This document shows positions 31,800 to 43,628 of a DNA stretch of 64,000 nt, piece after piece (within the stretch, counting starts at the first letter, position 1; the number at the start of each line of letters is the position of its first letter). The stretch lies in contig CAXIPT010000011.1 of the NCBI GenBank assembly GCA_964030475.1, positions 1,561,780 through 1,625,779 of the forward strand. The letters run 5' to 3'. A program made the position numbers and the translations under genes. Origin of the DNA: Tethya wilhelma (Eukaryota; Porifera; Demospongiae; Tethyida; Tethyidae). The notes beneath the pieces are model-generated. The model was not told the origin of the DNA. It did no database searches and was given only the letters and a program-made list of their open reading frames with translations.

Positions 31800-32260
31800 C
31801 ACAGCCTCCAGGGCGGCAGACTGATCCGAGGCAATCATCTCATCAGCAATAACACCTATGATAATTCGAGACCCTAAAAAAGGCAGCCATTTGAACAGGT
31901 CCTCTGTCTCATGCAGTGCCTGAAACCTATGCTGAAACTGTGCTAGGTCAGAACAAATCTATAATCCAATCGCTTACTACCAGTAACCTGTTGGTTTTTT
32001 TTCCTTTCCTCTACTCAGCTATTCTCCCTTTTGGTAGTTTTCAGCCCCTCTAATTGTGGTCTCTCCGGTCATTGCATGGCTCAGTTCCGAATCTTTAACC
32101 CTAAGGGCACCAACTTGGCGAGCTTTTAAGTTTATTCTCTTTTCAGTTCAAGCAGTAGCTTTCTTTTTAGTAAGGAGTAAATGCATGGAGCCATACACAC
32201 TGAATGCAGTTTGAGTTAATTTATCTGGCTGGCAGAGTGGTTCTCATGCACACACACTGT

Positions 32261-32311
<51 letters not shown>

Positions 32312-33890
32312 AAGAATGACATTATGTGACCCTAATAGCTATAAACTACTGCTGCAAATCATAAAATTAATATTATGCAACCAATTAAGCATCAATACAG
32401 TACAATAATATCATGCTGTTATTATTATAGTAGTTATTAAAAGTTTAAAAATATAATCTTTACTATTAGAGGCTATTGAAAAGGTGTCTATATAATTTAT
32501 ACAAACAAATTAATTATTAGCTTGAACACAATATCAATTTATTCAGAACTGTAAGGTGTTGTCAAATAAAAGTCTGACCTTGGCAAATGGGATTGCAAAG
32601 TGTAGTGCTGTAGAAGTTCAGGAATAGTGTTGAACTTTGTCTGTTTCAACATGAAGTAAGATCCATTCTGATGTGGAGCAAGTGAGTGTGTGTACATGAT
32701 TTATGTGCATTAAAATTTATAAAATTGTGGTTGCAAGCCGTTTGAGCTAGCTAGGTAATTTTGTGGACTTTGAGAAGACAATTAAACACATGTGAGAAAA
32801 ATAACTTGACAATGTGAAAAATAAAAAATCACAAACCATAATTATAGCAGCCTGATCCACAAAATTAATTTTATTTCTTACATGCAAAAACAGGCTATTA
32901 CTATAATTATAATGACGATGTGATACACGGTCCATTAATAGAAGAACTGATCATGATATAGCATGCATGCACACAAGGCAATTGCATGCCTTTGTGCAAT
33001 TACATTCATTATGTATTGTTACAGTAACTATATAGGAACCTATAATAATTATTATAGTCATCGGAAATGACACAATAATAATGTGCCATGATAGTGGTAT
33101 GCATAATATATTATTAAATAAATGTTAAAAATGTGAATAGCANTAATAATGCAATAGTAATAATTACAGGTGCATGAAAGTGGCAGTCTTATATTCATTT
33201 TACATACATGTTAGTATACATTGCAATTTATTCTAGAGAGGGCAATGCCAAAATAAGAATTAATAAGCCAGTTTAGAGCATAGGGTAATATAGTATCTAT
33301 GTTTAGAGGCAGGGTTGGCACACAACCCTTACAAATTCAGCACTTTGACGTTATAAATTATCGGGTTACCATATATTATAGTCTTGTATGTGTGCTTACT
33401 TCGACATATGTAAGATGATTGAAGCCTCAACATTTACTAAGATGGCGGGACGCAGAAGAAAACAGACTGTTCAAAATGGGTACTGTTGAAGTGATGTGAC
33501 TGCAATTCTCAGTACTAGTGGACATCGACATAAACAAACAAACAGATCCGTGTGGGTGCAAGAAGAATGGTGAAGTTTGTGGTCCTGGATCTAACTGCCA
33601 AAGCACTGACCATATAGTGAATGAGACAGCAATCGTGCAGTATTAAAAAGTTCGTTGAGAGAAATCAGTGTCAATATGGAGACTGTATTCGGTCATCGTC
33701 ACAGGACAGCGGCAAAGATGACTCTAAAGAGAGTGGGATTTATTGAACACTAACTATACTTCTGTTTTATAGCCATAGATACCATTAGTTCATGTAAATC
33801 AAACAGTACACACTCATAATGTATTAGGGAAAATGGCAATATTCATGCACTCCAACAGTATGCTAATCATGCTGTGAAACATTTCTGATG
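31800..33890. other. Long non-coding, repeat-rich stretch
   Basis: It contains a (CA)n tract (32261-32309), the dispersed block gtcatcggaaatgacacaat (33056 onward, shared with 20774) ending at the N at 33143, and no gene I can support. A short cysteine-rich reading (CGCKKNGEVCGPGSNCQS, about 33548-33600) may be a transposon remnant. Confidence 0.5.
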
Positions 33891-33893
33891 GCA

Positions 33894-34850
33894 TTAAAAG
33901 TACAGTTCTACCTTTCAACTAACCTTTGCAGGCATTGGCAATGAAAAAAGAGGTCAGGTATGGAGTGTGGGAGCAGTCTGTAGCACGCATTCTGTCACAT
34001 CTGAGAAAACCAGGTGAAAGAAGAGGCCTATTTCAACGCTTTCTTGCGTCCATTCTGAGAAATTTTAGAGTCAGGCATCAGAGGAAGCTCCTTGGTTTAT
34101 TGTTTCTGGTTTGGAGAGCGTAGATTACGTAGTTCGTGAACTATAGCTTGTCAAAAACAAGACTCACAAAGTGCGTCGTTAATGAGCTCCAAAACAAATG
34201 ACGTAATGCCTTTGGCTGTTGCAAATAAAATTGGGTCAAACCATTGGACTTCCTGTCTGCGCGCGTAACGACTGTGTCCTTGTCAAATATTGGCTCTATT
34301 CTTACTGCCAATGTGTGTGGCCAAGGAAATATACACTACCTTAATGATACAATTATTGTTTTTGCAGTTACAGTTTTTTTTCTAGATTTATTCTAAATTT
34401 TGCTATTTTGTTCAAAATTCAAATGTATTCATGACAAACCAGAACATTCCTGGCATTAGACTGAGGAGGAGCCAGTGGTTTATAATACATCTAGTGAAGT
34501 GGTTTACAGAGGTTTGCATAATTCTTGCTTTCAGGCTGATCACTGACTTCCTTTTATGGCAAATAGTTGTACAAACCACAACACGTAATACTACGCAATA
34601 GCAACNCCTTAAAAGTACAGTTCTACCTTTCAACTAACCTTTGCAGTCATTGGCAATGAAAAAAAGAGGTCAGGTATGGAGTGTGGGAGCAGTCTGTAGC
34701 ACGCATTCTGTCACATCTGAGAAAACCAGGCGAAAGAAGAGGCCTATTTCAACGCTTTCTTGCGTCCATTATGAGAAATTTTAGAGTCAGCAGCATCAGA
34801 GGAAGCTCCTTAGTTGATTGTTCCTGGTTTGGAGAGCGTAGATTAGTAGA
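33894..34850. repeat. Near-identical duplication across the N at 34606
   Basis: Bases 33896-34115 and about 34611-34840 are nearly identical (taaaagtacagttctacc through agagcgtagatta), with one-base indels and a few substitutions. The second copy begins right after the N, as at 12310. Allelic contigs joined end to end is the simplest reading. Confidence 0.75.
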
Positions 34851-34859
34851 GAGCGTAGA

Positions 34860-36170
34860 ACCAACATAGCGTAGAAAAGTCTAGTTATAGGTTTTTTGAA
34901 TGTTCATATTTTTCTTGTGATAGTCATTCTGAAGCTCCTTTTTGTTAAATCGTGTTCTTTAAAACTTTGTAAACCTATATATGCCATCAAACTGGGCTAG
35001 ACTTCAAATCCCCTGCTAATAAAGGAGTAGGCGCCTGGGGGGTGCTGAGCAGTACAGCCATGTTCAGCTCACTGGACAAGGTGATGCAAAATACAGCAGA
35101 AGCCTCATCTTCTGTCAGAAGGTTAGTTATTTCCAAGAGTACACTCGAGTGAAAACAGAAAGCAATAGACTTACTATGATCAAAAACATACTGTATCAAA
35201 AATCGATAAATATTACCACTTTTATGACACCAATAAGAAAAAAATTCACTATTGGACTCCTTTACTTTTTGTTGAAAACAGCTACTTCTATCATTTTAGC
35301 GAGTGTAGAAACAAACTAGACTTTTCTACGCTCTCTGGTTCAGTCACCAAAACTCTCCAAACACACGAGGTACAAGCGAGGTAGCCATCTTGGTCAACTT
35401 CAGAAGACTGGACAAGCTGATGCAAATTGTCCCACAAATCTCATTTCCTGTTCATGTGATCTTTACATTCCAGTATTGCAGGAACTGTATACACTGTGGA
35501 TAAGACCTTGCCAGTGTAGAGAAATGCACCCGTAAACTCTTAGAAATACACTATGAGTACCAGCTGTGACGTCATATGTGGGCATTAAATTTGTACTACA
35601 AAAGCTAAACGTACTACATGATAGAAACACATAATCATATTCATTGCAAACCGCGTAAAACTGTGCATGTGTAAACACTGCTTGCGTCATATGTTCTGTG
35701 GTTTGTAGTGGCAGCTGCCAAATTCCAGATCAGGTAAAAGTGAGGTCTTAGTGCAGACTGTATTAGGACTTCCTGTCCGCGCGCGTAACAACTGTTTAGA
35801 GGAAGGGGGTGCTGAAATTGAGCGCGCTGTGCGCGCGGGAAATTTTGGGGTGCCACGCCCACTTTGGGATCACGTGATCGGAATCGTGACCTTTGAACTA
35901 TTGTTGGGAGCTAGCTGTTCAGCGCTTTCGATCAACCTAGCGTGAATTAAACCGTTCTGAAGTTTGTTTATCAAGAGCTTAGACATGAATGAGCTTGGAA
36001 AATAGCGTCAAAGAACAAACAAGTAAGAAATAGAGATTGCAAAAGGCCTGATAACTTATTCAATCCAACTATTAATGGTTTTTGCGCTTCCGGTCAGCGG
36101 CAAAGGGGGTGCTCAAGCCCCCTGAGCACCCCCCTAAATACGCCCCTGACTGAGTGTGCACGTATCAATC
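34860..36170. other. Repeat-rich stretch without a gene
   Basis: The block ggacttcctgtccgcgcgcg at 35766 recurs in similar form at 34247. The pieces gggggtgct...gcgcgc (35806) and gcaaagggggtgctcaagcc (36101) look like parts of a short transposon related to one at 45855-46090. No coding gene is supported. Confidence 0.45.
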
Positions 36171-36179
36171 CAGTAGAAC

Positions 36180-37578
36180 TGTTACACTGTAAGTACTGTC
36201 ACACTTTAAGTCGTCCCCCATTCAAGTACTGTCACATTTTAAGTACTGTCACACTTTAAGTCGTCCCCCATTCAACCCGTCCCCCCGGACTGTACACGGC
36301 ACTTTAGATTGTCCCCCCGGACTGCCCATGGTGCCTTGGACAGTCCTCCCGGACCATTCAAGGCGCTTTGGGCAGTCCCCCTAGGACAATCTATGGCACT
36401 ACATTCAGTCCCCTCTGCCAAATTTGGTCCCCCACCCCAATGAGCACAAACATTCAAAATTCAGTGTTGTCAATTCATTCAGTGTACTGAAACTAAAGTC
36501 TTGTACAGCCTGTAACGATAAAAACAAGGACACACAAAGCAAAAAATAACTACAAACAATTAGTACATTTCCAAACAACACTTTGGTTCTCCACAGCCTT
36601 TCTAGGAACATTGACACAACTAAAATGGTACCACTCTTGACAATTACTACACTCAACCATATCCCCAAGCGTACGAGTATCAGGCATTCTGCATACACAG
36701 TAAATCTCCACAGTCTCATGTTGTTTGAACGTGACGGTTGCAGGCTCAACTCCAATAGACAGGCATGTGGCAAATGTATGAACTTACCAATGATCCGTTG
36801 GGTTTTTTATATAATACTTCTCCATCTCTCTCTACGAAACCTCCTGCTTTTCGTCTGATGCTTCTTTTCTCATCTTTGCCAACTCCTTCAGCTAGGGTAG
36901 CTTTTGTGTGTTAGATAGTGGATTGCGTGTTTAACTAGTCTAGTCTCTGCGGAGTCAATGTCCTCTTCTTCCATCCTCTCCTTGCTCTCTTCTCTCTCCT
37001 TGCTATGTGTGCTCTCCTTGCTCTCTGCATGCTCTCTCCTTGCTATGTGTGCTCTCCTTGCTCTCTGCTCTCTCCTTGCTATGTGTGCTCTCCTTGCTAT
37101 GTGTGCTCTCCTTGCTCTCTGCATGCTCTCTCCTTGCTATGTGTGCTCTCCTTGCTCTCTGCTCTCTCCTTGCTATGTGTGCTCTCCTTGCTATGTGTGC
37201 TCTCCTTGCTCTCTGCTCTCTCCTTGCTGTCTGAGGCTCTTTCCATGCTGCTATCCGCCTGCTGATCATAGCTGTTCTCCAAGGCTTCATCGTGGTAGTC
37301 GTAGTCTTCAGGGTAGTAGTCGAATGAGTGATCCTGGTAGTCCATTCTGGTAGATTGAGACTCTCTTGTACTACTGCCATTTTATAGCACTTCAGGTGGC
37401 AGTAGCAGCAAGCACAGGATTGGTTGGCTATGTCTTTGAGCACTTAGCAAAACGTTAGACTCTAAACTCTTGGATAATAGTTAGGGGGGACTGCGCATGT
37501 CTCTTGGGGACTGCACGTGGCTGCCACACGTGGTCCCAGGGGGACAGGTTATGGCGGGGGACTGTCGAGGGCGTGACA
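36180..37578 (-). mobile_element. Ginger-like (integrase-type) DNA transposon, internally deleted, copy 1
   Basis: The ends are TGT...ACA with TGTCAC-type terminal repeats, flanked by a GAAC target-site duplication (36176-36179 and 37579-37582). On the minus strand the element encodes MDYQDHSFDYYPEDYDYHDE, a Ser-Lys-Glu-rich tandem region (36978-37240), a junction into the integrase start (GFVERDGE-like), and then a PHD finger: VYCVCRMPD...VECSNCQEWYHFSC...WKCTNC. The integrase zinc-binding and catalytic core are deleted, so the copy is non-autonomous. A related copy lies at 53339-54921. Tandem copies of gtccccccggactg occur near the left end. Confidence 0.85.
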
Positions 37579-37713
37579 GAACAGAGCCTCAAGTCTCGTA
37601 GCAAGATCTATGAGCTAGTCAGATCTGAAACTGAGGTACGTGTCAATGACTATAATCCCCTCTNATCCTTGCATGTATTCTAAGTATTTTAATAGGTAAA
37701 CTTTAAGTATAAG

Positions 37714-37800
37714 TTAGTGTACAACTTCCTGTACCCTATATATGTGGCATATGCAAGGCGAAGCCACATAGGGTATAGGAAGTTGTACAGTGTACACTAA
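37714..37800. repeat. Hairpin-forming inverted repeat
   Basis: The arms ttagtgtacaacttcctgta (37714) and, on the other side, aggaagttgtac...tacactaa (to 37800) pair along nearly their whole length around a short loop. Confidence 0.8.
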
Positions 37801-38987
37801 TCTATTTAGTGTCCCTTAATCAAAGTTGATTAAGTGGCTGTAGTACACAATCATGTTAATTGATAACCAAAATAAACTAGCCAACTTGAAAGGGTGATTG
37901 CTTGTACCAAAAGCAACATGTGCAGGCCTAGGCATGGAAGAAGGATTACTTGTGTTCTGACCAACCAGATTGAGCAGAATGGTTTAACGAGCGAACCTTT
38001 AAAAATGGAGAGAAAAGGTTAAAAATGGAGGGAAAGGGAAGGGTAGTTGCTATAAAACAAGCCATTTTCCCTCAGTTTTTCATTGAATCTTCAGTGCTGC
38101 ATTTCCAATAGCTGTTACAGTAGATCTAAAAAAGGTGGACAAAAAAAACTTTTTTTAAAATAGTAAATTTTTAGATCTGTCCGTACCTGACCTTGAAGTC
38201 CCAGTAGAAGAATTCAGTGCAAGCAACTATCAACTTGAAAGAAACACCTGTTACTGATCACGATTCTAAGCCACCAGCACCCAAGAAAAGGAGGTTGGTT
38301 AACTTTGCCAAGTTACTGACTGCAAAAAGGTTGAAGATGCTGCAAAATCAAGATCAGCTACAAGTTGTGCCAACATTCTGGGGTCTACTAGCTCCGGGCC
38401 ACAAATGCTCATACAATGAAGAATTCAAACAAACACATGAAGAAAGAAGAAAAGCCTCTTACGTTTGCTAATGTTCAGCCTGATCTATCTACTGCCAGCT
38501 CTGTACCTCCTGCATGTTTGCTAACTGCACATTCAATACTTGTATACCTTCTCTCAGTTTCAACTCGAGCCTCCTCCATGCAATCTTAACCAAACGATGA
38601 GTTGTACATCTCAAAAGCAAAATTTAAGGAACTTGTATGTCCATTTTTAAATTAATCACTTACTGCATGTGTGCAATTTTGGTACATTCAAGTATTTTTT
38701 TCAGTATTGTAATTAAACCTTTTTTGTCATTGTTGCCAATCTTATAGCTAAATTTGTCATTTTGCCTGACATTGTTAGCAATTTTTGTCCATTATTCTGT
38801 CAATATAATTATAGCTAACTTTTTTGTCATTGCTGCCAATCTTTTTGTTTCAGTCTGCATTTTTTGCATTTTTGTCAGTTATTCCTTCAATATAATTATT
38901 ATCATTTTTGTCATTTTGGCTGTATTATTCGCATAATAATATTATTGCTATAATTTTTCTCTTGAAGAGTATGCAATTTAATTATAA

Positions 38988-39040
38988 CTGTGCTCTATGG
39001 CTCATAGAGTCCATACTCTGTGAGCCATAGAGCACATCTG
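38988..39040. repeat. Hairpin (about 20-bp arms)
   Basis: tgctctatggctcatagagt and actctgtgagccatagagca are near-perfect reverse complements separated by only a few bases, about 250 bp upstream of NB-ARC copy 2. Confidence 0.8.
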
Positions 39041-39291
39041 GTTACCATAGCAATGGACACTAATTGAGGCTATATCGAAACTTCCATTTGACATGATTGC
39101 AATGTGCGTTATCTGCCAGGCTTCACATAATTATGGTATAGGATGGTCAATGTTACATATTCATTAATTATACCTTTACCTACCATTATAGTTGTTATGA
39201 CTAACTTTAATTCTTGCTTTAGAATATTTTCCCTATAATATTAACTATATAAAATTATTAATAATAACTGCATTGTGGACAACATACATAT

Positions 39292-42200
39292 ATGCATACA
39301 GGTGCTTTAAGTTTAACTAGAGGATGGTGTACTCTCTCAAGGTGGCAAGTTATAGTTGCAGCACTAGTATGCATTGTTGGATTCCTTTGGATGTACTTAC
39401 CAATGCTCTATTACCAGTTCAACCTTCTTCACTCCAAAAGCCTTCCCTATCTGTCGGACAATTTTGTCGGCCGTCATCAAGAAATGCAAGAATTATTAGA
39501 GTTAATGAATTTCAAGCAAAGTAATGTTCGTATTGTTAACATTATAGGTTCACCTGGATTTGGTAAGTCGACTTTAGCAGTTCATGTTGGACACAAATTA
39601 ACAGAAGTGGGTGTCATTGTTCACTATGTGAATATGGGTGAGCACGAAGTTTTGGATCAGTCTGTAGACCAGTTGTTAGCTGAGAAAATCCTTCAAAGTA
39701 GTGGAACAATTGCGAAAAGGGTAACTTTTGATAGGCTTGAGAAATGGGCTCATGAAAGGTACTCATACAATCTGATTATTTTAGATAACTGTGATGATGC
39801 ATTGAACCAGCAGAAAGACACATTTCAGATAGCTGTTAAAAAGTTGGTCCAAAACTCTCTCAGAGTAAAAGTCTTAATAACTAGCCGTGAAGAAACAATG
39901 TTTTTGAACTACTTCCACCCATATAGTCTTTATGAAATTAGTACAAAGGCTGCGTGTCAATTATTAAAACTTAACATCCCAAAATCAGTTGGTTTGAATG
40001 AGGCACAGCAAGAAAAGATAGCTCAACTCACAGGTAGAGTACCCTTGGCCCTACAAATCATCAGTTCATTATTGGAGATGCGGAGTTCACTCAGTCCAAA
40101 TACTATCATAGCTGAACTGGAAAAGGAACCATTAGAAGTTTTAAGTCCAAAAGAGCTGCATTCAAGCCAACAGATCAATGCATCAATTACTCTGTCTTAC
40201 AAGTATCTTTCCTTATGGCTCAGAGACATCAGTCAGTTCTATGCTAACTTCCCTGGTTCATTCTCAGCAGTAGCAGCATTAAATGTATATAAAATTTCCA
40301 ATCAAACAGATCTAACTTCAGAGATAATAATTATGCAACCAAGTACTACATTTGAATTGTTGACTTTAATTCCTTTGGCTCGGCGATCACTATTAGGATA
40401 CAATCAGCGGACTGGTAGGTATCAGTTTCACAGATTGATTAGGGAATATTTTCTCAAGACTCAGAAGTTTAATAGAGAGGCTAACATCAAGAAGTTCCAT
40501 GCTGGTTTTTACATTTACTATGCTTCAGAACTCATGCAGTTATCTAAACATTTTCGATCAGATAATTATGCGAAATCACTTGACGTTTTTGATGTAGAAC
40601 GGCATAATTTTCAGCTCTTACTGGATTACCTGAAAGAGCCAAACCAACTTCATCGCAAGGCATTCGTTTTTGTTGTATCTGCGATTTCACTTGCGCTCAA
40701 CAAGGGGTTGTTAATATGTCGCTTCAGCTGTAAAGAGCTTATGGAACCATTGAGAAATGGTTTAAATTATCTTCACAAACATAGTCAACTGCTTTGGTCT
40801 TATATCAGCAATCATCCCCAAGTTATTACTGCAGATACTTTTTATGCATCATTATATCCATTGGTAGACTATTTAGCTGACTGTGAGGGCCACTCAAATC
40901 AAACTGAAGTAAAGTTACAAGTATTTTTGAATTACAAAGACATTTTTGATTTGAAAAGACCAGATACAAGTTCCACTACATACTCCCAATTTTATGAGAA
41001 ACTTGCTACGTATTATTCAGAGCTAGATATGCAAAATGAGTACATCCAATGCTACATTGTGCTTCTGAAACAAACACAAGCACATACTAATTGTGAGCCT
41101 GGGACATGCAAGTACTTTCATATTGGGTATTCATATGTTGCAATTGGTGATTCAAAAAGGGGTGTGCACTTTTTGGAAAAATCTCTAAGTGAACTTAAGG
41201 TATTTGAACAGCTGTATACCCTTTGTGTATTGCACACTCATTATGAAAAACTTAACAATGAAAAAATGGCCTTGAAAACAAAGGAAAGAATAAGGACACT
41301 TCTAATGAGTGAAAAATTTCAAAACTTTTTTGATATTCGTCTCTATCAGTACAGTTTTTTGACAGCTTCTATTATTAGTAAATTGAGAGAAATTAAAATG
41401 AATCTTCAAGCGCTTCAAGTTGAAGAAAGGCTTCTTCAAGTTATTAGAATGGTTGGAGCATCACCTGACAGAGTGGTAACATTACAACAAGGCTATAATG
41501 CAATAAAATATTTGTACAAACTTGGAAACTACACCAGTGCTACTGACCTTGGTCAATTTACACTAAATTCGTTCTTACAGAATATGGACGATGAACAAAG
41601 AGAAACCTTACATGACACAATTCTAGAATTTCAATTGCAAATTGGCATAGCAAAGTTCCATAGTGGAAATTATTCTGCTGGGTGGAATGATATTATAGAA
41701 GTTTTAAACAATACATTTGAGCAACAGAATCCTAATGACAGAGTTCGTGCAACTGCTTGTTGGTATCTAATTCCACACTTCATCTATGTTGATAAATGCT
41801 ACAAAATAACTGAAACCATTTTTTCAAAACCACTGACAACTGTTGGTGTTGTTTTCCGTATACTTTTTTTCCCACTTTTTGATATGAGCTTTAGTGACTT
41901 ATACCCTGAACAACATGTGGAACCACAGGCTACTGCCATTATGTCTATTTATCCAGAAATCAATTTTCTTTCATCTTCAACTGATGTATCAAGCACCTCA
42001 CAAACAGGCAATGAATTAATTGATTTCTTGACAGAAAAATTGTTTTCTCCATTTTACACTGTTAGTGATGATCACCTAATGTCAGCATTGTTTTCTCGTG
42101 TAAGAGAATATCATTTGAAATTAATAAGGCATCCTGTATATAGAATTGCAGTCTATTTAGGGCTATTCTTTGGGAGGATTAGCCTTTTCCTCACCATATA

Positions 42201-42345
42201 CATTATTGTCAATTGTCGAAACAAAGTTTGGTACGGTAGATACAAGTGCATAATTAATTGTATATTGTGTCATAATATCTGTTTTATTGTGCCGCATTTT
42301 TGTTGGTGTTTTGTAGTTTACAATAATTATTATCCATACTTTTAG
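39292..42345 (+). CDS. Membrane-anchored NB-ARC/TPR protein, copy 2
   Basis: One exon of 1017 codons. A hydrophobic helix (about residues 19-41) precedes NB-ARC: P-loop GSPGFGKST (86-94), Walker B LIILDNCDD, sensor motif LITSREE and GRVPLALQIISS. TPR-like helices follow (FHIGYSYVAIGDSKRGVHFL, AIKYLYKLGNYTSATDLGQF). The C-terminus has membrane segments (YRIAVYLGLFFGRISLFLTI and a last hydrophobic block). The ATG at 39292 overlaps a splice acceptor (TGCATACAG|G) that would take an upstream exon in phase 1. No death-fold exon is seen upstream, but the preceding 150 bp match the intron that follows the Death exon of the 61.4-kb gene. I infer that this copy lost its 2A-Death exons and may now start at its own ATG. 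The frame is intact. Role by family: signal-transducing STAND ATPase at a membrane. Confidence 0.85.
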   Translation: MHTGALSLTRGWCTLSRWQVIVAALVCIVGFLWMYLPMLYYQFNLLHSKSLPYLSDNFVGRHQEMQELLELMNFKQSNVRIVNIIGSPGFGKSTLAVHVGHKLTEVGVIVHYVNMGEHEVLDQSVDQLLAEKILQSSGTIAKRVTFDRLEKWAHERYSYNLIILDNCDDALNQQKDTFQIAVKKLVQNSLRVKVLITSREETMFLNYFHPYSLYEISTKAACQLLKLNIPKSVGLNEAQQEKIAQLTGRVPLALQIISSLLEMRSSLSPNTIIAELEKEPLEVLSPKELHSSQQINASITLSYKYLSLWLRDISQFYANFPGSFSAVAALNVYKISNQTDLTSEIIIMQPSTTFELLTLIPLARRSLLGYNQRTGRYQFHRLIREYFLKTQKFNREANIKKFHAGFYIYYASELMQLSKHFRSDNYAKSLDVFDVERHNFQLLLDYLKEPNQLHRKAFVFVVSAISLALNKGLLICRFSCKELMEPLRNGLNYLHKHSQLLWSYISNHPQVITADTFYASLYPLVDYLADCEGHSNQTEVKLQVFLNYKDIFDLKRPDTSSTTYSQFYEKLATYYSELDMQNEYIQCYIVLLKQTQAHTNCEPGTCKYFHIGYSYVAIGDSKRGVHFLEKSLSELKVFEQLYTLCVLHTHYEKLNNEKMALKTKERIRTLLMSEKFQNFFDIRLYQYSFLTASIISKLREIKMNLQALQVEERLLQVIRMVGASPDRVVTLQQGYNAIKYLYKLGNYTSATDLGQFTLNSFLQNMDDEQRETLHDTILEFQLQIGIAKFHSGNYSAGWNDIIEVLNNTFEQQNPNDRVRATACWYLIPHFIYVDKCYKITETIFSKPLTTVGVVFRILFFPLFDMSFSDLYPEQHVEPQATAIMSIYPEINFLSSSTDVSSTSQTGNELIDFLTEKLFSPFYTVSDDHLMSALFSRVREYHLKLIRHPVYRIAVYLGLFFGRISLFLTIYIIVNCRNKVWYGRYKCIINCILCHNICFIVPHFCWCFVVYNNYYPYF

Positions 42346-43250
42346 TAATAACTTTACTTTATTTTTGTCTGGCAAATAATTTTAACATTAAAAATTTTCA
42401 TAAATATTATTATTATAACTTGATCATTTATCTGCTCACAATCACAACTTTTAAATTATGTGCATGATCTATAATATTATTGGTGAAGTTTTCCTATGGA
42501 ATGTGGTCTTTGACATCGCCCAGCATAACCAGCTAGCTGGCAGCAGCCAGTTCCAATCCCTGTATACAGTCATGTAAATATGATGACCATTACTCACCAG
42601 TATCATATAGAGAATGTGGGTATTACCCGAGTCAAAATTCACATGCCGATGATTAGCAGCAGCCTAGGTGTAGCCTGAACATTGGTGTGCATAAACACCC
42701 CGGGTGAAATATGACCCGAAATAGGCTTAAGACCATCATACACCATGCAACATCATTCAATCAACATTGATGCACAATATCCGTATAATAATGTTACTCT
42801 GTGTACCAAGTTGGCAACATGTTGCACAAACTTTGAAGTTGAAGGCCTTTCTACTTCGTGCAACACCTTGTAACATGTTGCATTCAATATAGTTTTTGGC
42901 AACATACACTGTGCAACATGTTGCATGTAATGTGTTGCACACAACAATCTTGCACAGTGTAAACATGATGACCTTTACAGTTGCCCAGGTGTGCTTTAAA
43001 TGGAAAGCACATCATAGTAATTTCTCATCATGGAAACATGATATCAAAATTGCCATGGGATAGAGTATAGTGACACGTTACCACTGGAAAAATTATGTTG
43101 CCATAGCAACAGAGGAACATTACCATCTAATTAATTATTCATGATTTGCTAATTATTCACAGATAGTTAGTCACATGACCAAAATAATTATAAATGTATG
43201 CCGTACATGTTAAACCCTATTTTGTGAATGGAAAAGATGCACTTCAAGGT
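42346..43250. other. 3' flank with a copy of the shared promoter-like block and palindromes
   Basis: Holds atgtaaatatgatgaccatt (42572), a form of the motif found before two other genes here. It also has three palindromic gcaacatgttgc motifs (42814, 42872, 42912). No coding gene is seen. Confidence 0.5.
42572..42595 (+). promoter_or_regulatory. Diverged copy of a conserved NLR upstream motif
   Basis: Matches tgaatatgacgaccattact found 90 bp upstream of the CARD-NLR start and about 70-150 bp upstream of the 2A-Death starts. Here no death-fold exon follows directly. Confidence 0.35.
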
Positions 43251-43255
43251 TAGAG

Positions 43256-43628
43256 GTTTTTGAGTGGGCGGGGATTAAACTAAAACAGTAATGATATTCA
43301 TATGCTCATAGAAACTCGTGATACTATCTCAAAGCCGAGAGGATTTGGTCTCAAAATGGCTGATTATTGCTCAAAAGGGTCAAAGGTCAAATTTAGTTGC
43401 TCTCTAAAATGGATTTTTCTGCCATTGCCACTCACTCACAGGGAACAACTACCAGGCGGCTTGAAAGACAACAGATGAACGAAAAAATGTATGTTGAAAA
43501 AAAGCAAAAAAACTGCTCATCAAGTCTGTAGAAGGCTTTTTGTACTATGTATACACTTTTGACAACCACATTCTCTCATAAAATGTATAAACAGGTAAAC
43601 AGGAAAACTGAGCCCCACCCAGTCAAAA
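43256..43628. mobile_element. MITE with TTTTTGAGTGGGCGGGG-type ends
   Basis: Left end tttttgagtgggcgggg and right end, reversed, TTTTTGACTGGGTGGGG are terminal inverted repeats. The interior is non-coding. Confidence 0.7.

Larger units (their letters stand above)
37583..39290. other. Spacer upstream of NB-ARC copy 2, two hairpin elements
   Basis: Contains the N at 37664, two hairpins (listed separately), and an 84-codon frame at 38217 with no recognised domain. From about 39112 onward (cataattatggtataggatgg and caatgttacat) the sequence matches the intron after the Death exon at 62603-62690. Confidence 0.5.

Noticed and set aside
33540..33640. Cysteine-rich exon (CGCKKNGEVCGPGSNCQS)
   Set aside because: Short, without clear splice partners; it may be transposon debris. 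Too weak to list as a gene.
36958..37353. Several long leucine/cysteine-rich or Ser-Lys-Glu-rich open frames
   Set aside because: They are readings of one minisatellite inside a Ginger-like transposon; only the minus-strand Ser-Lys-Glu frame belongs to the element's protein.
38217..38471. Small protein gene (84 codons, basic, KPPAPKKRRL)
   Set aside because: Needs a GTG start, has no relative I can name and lies among repeats. The upstream frame is closed.
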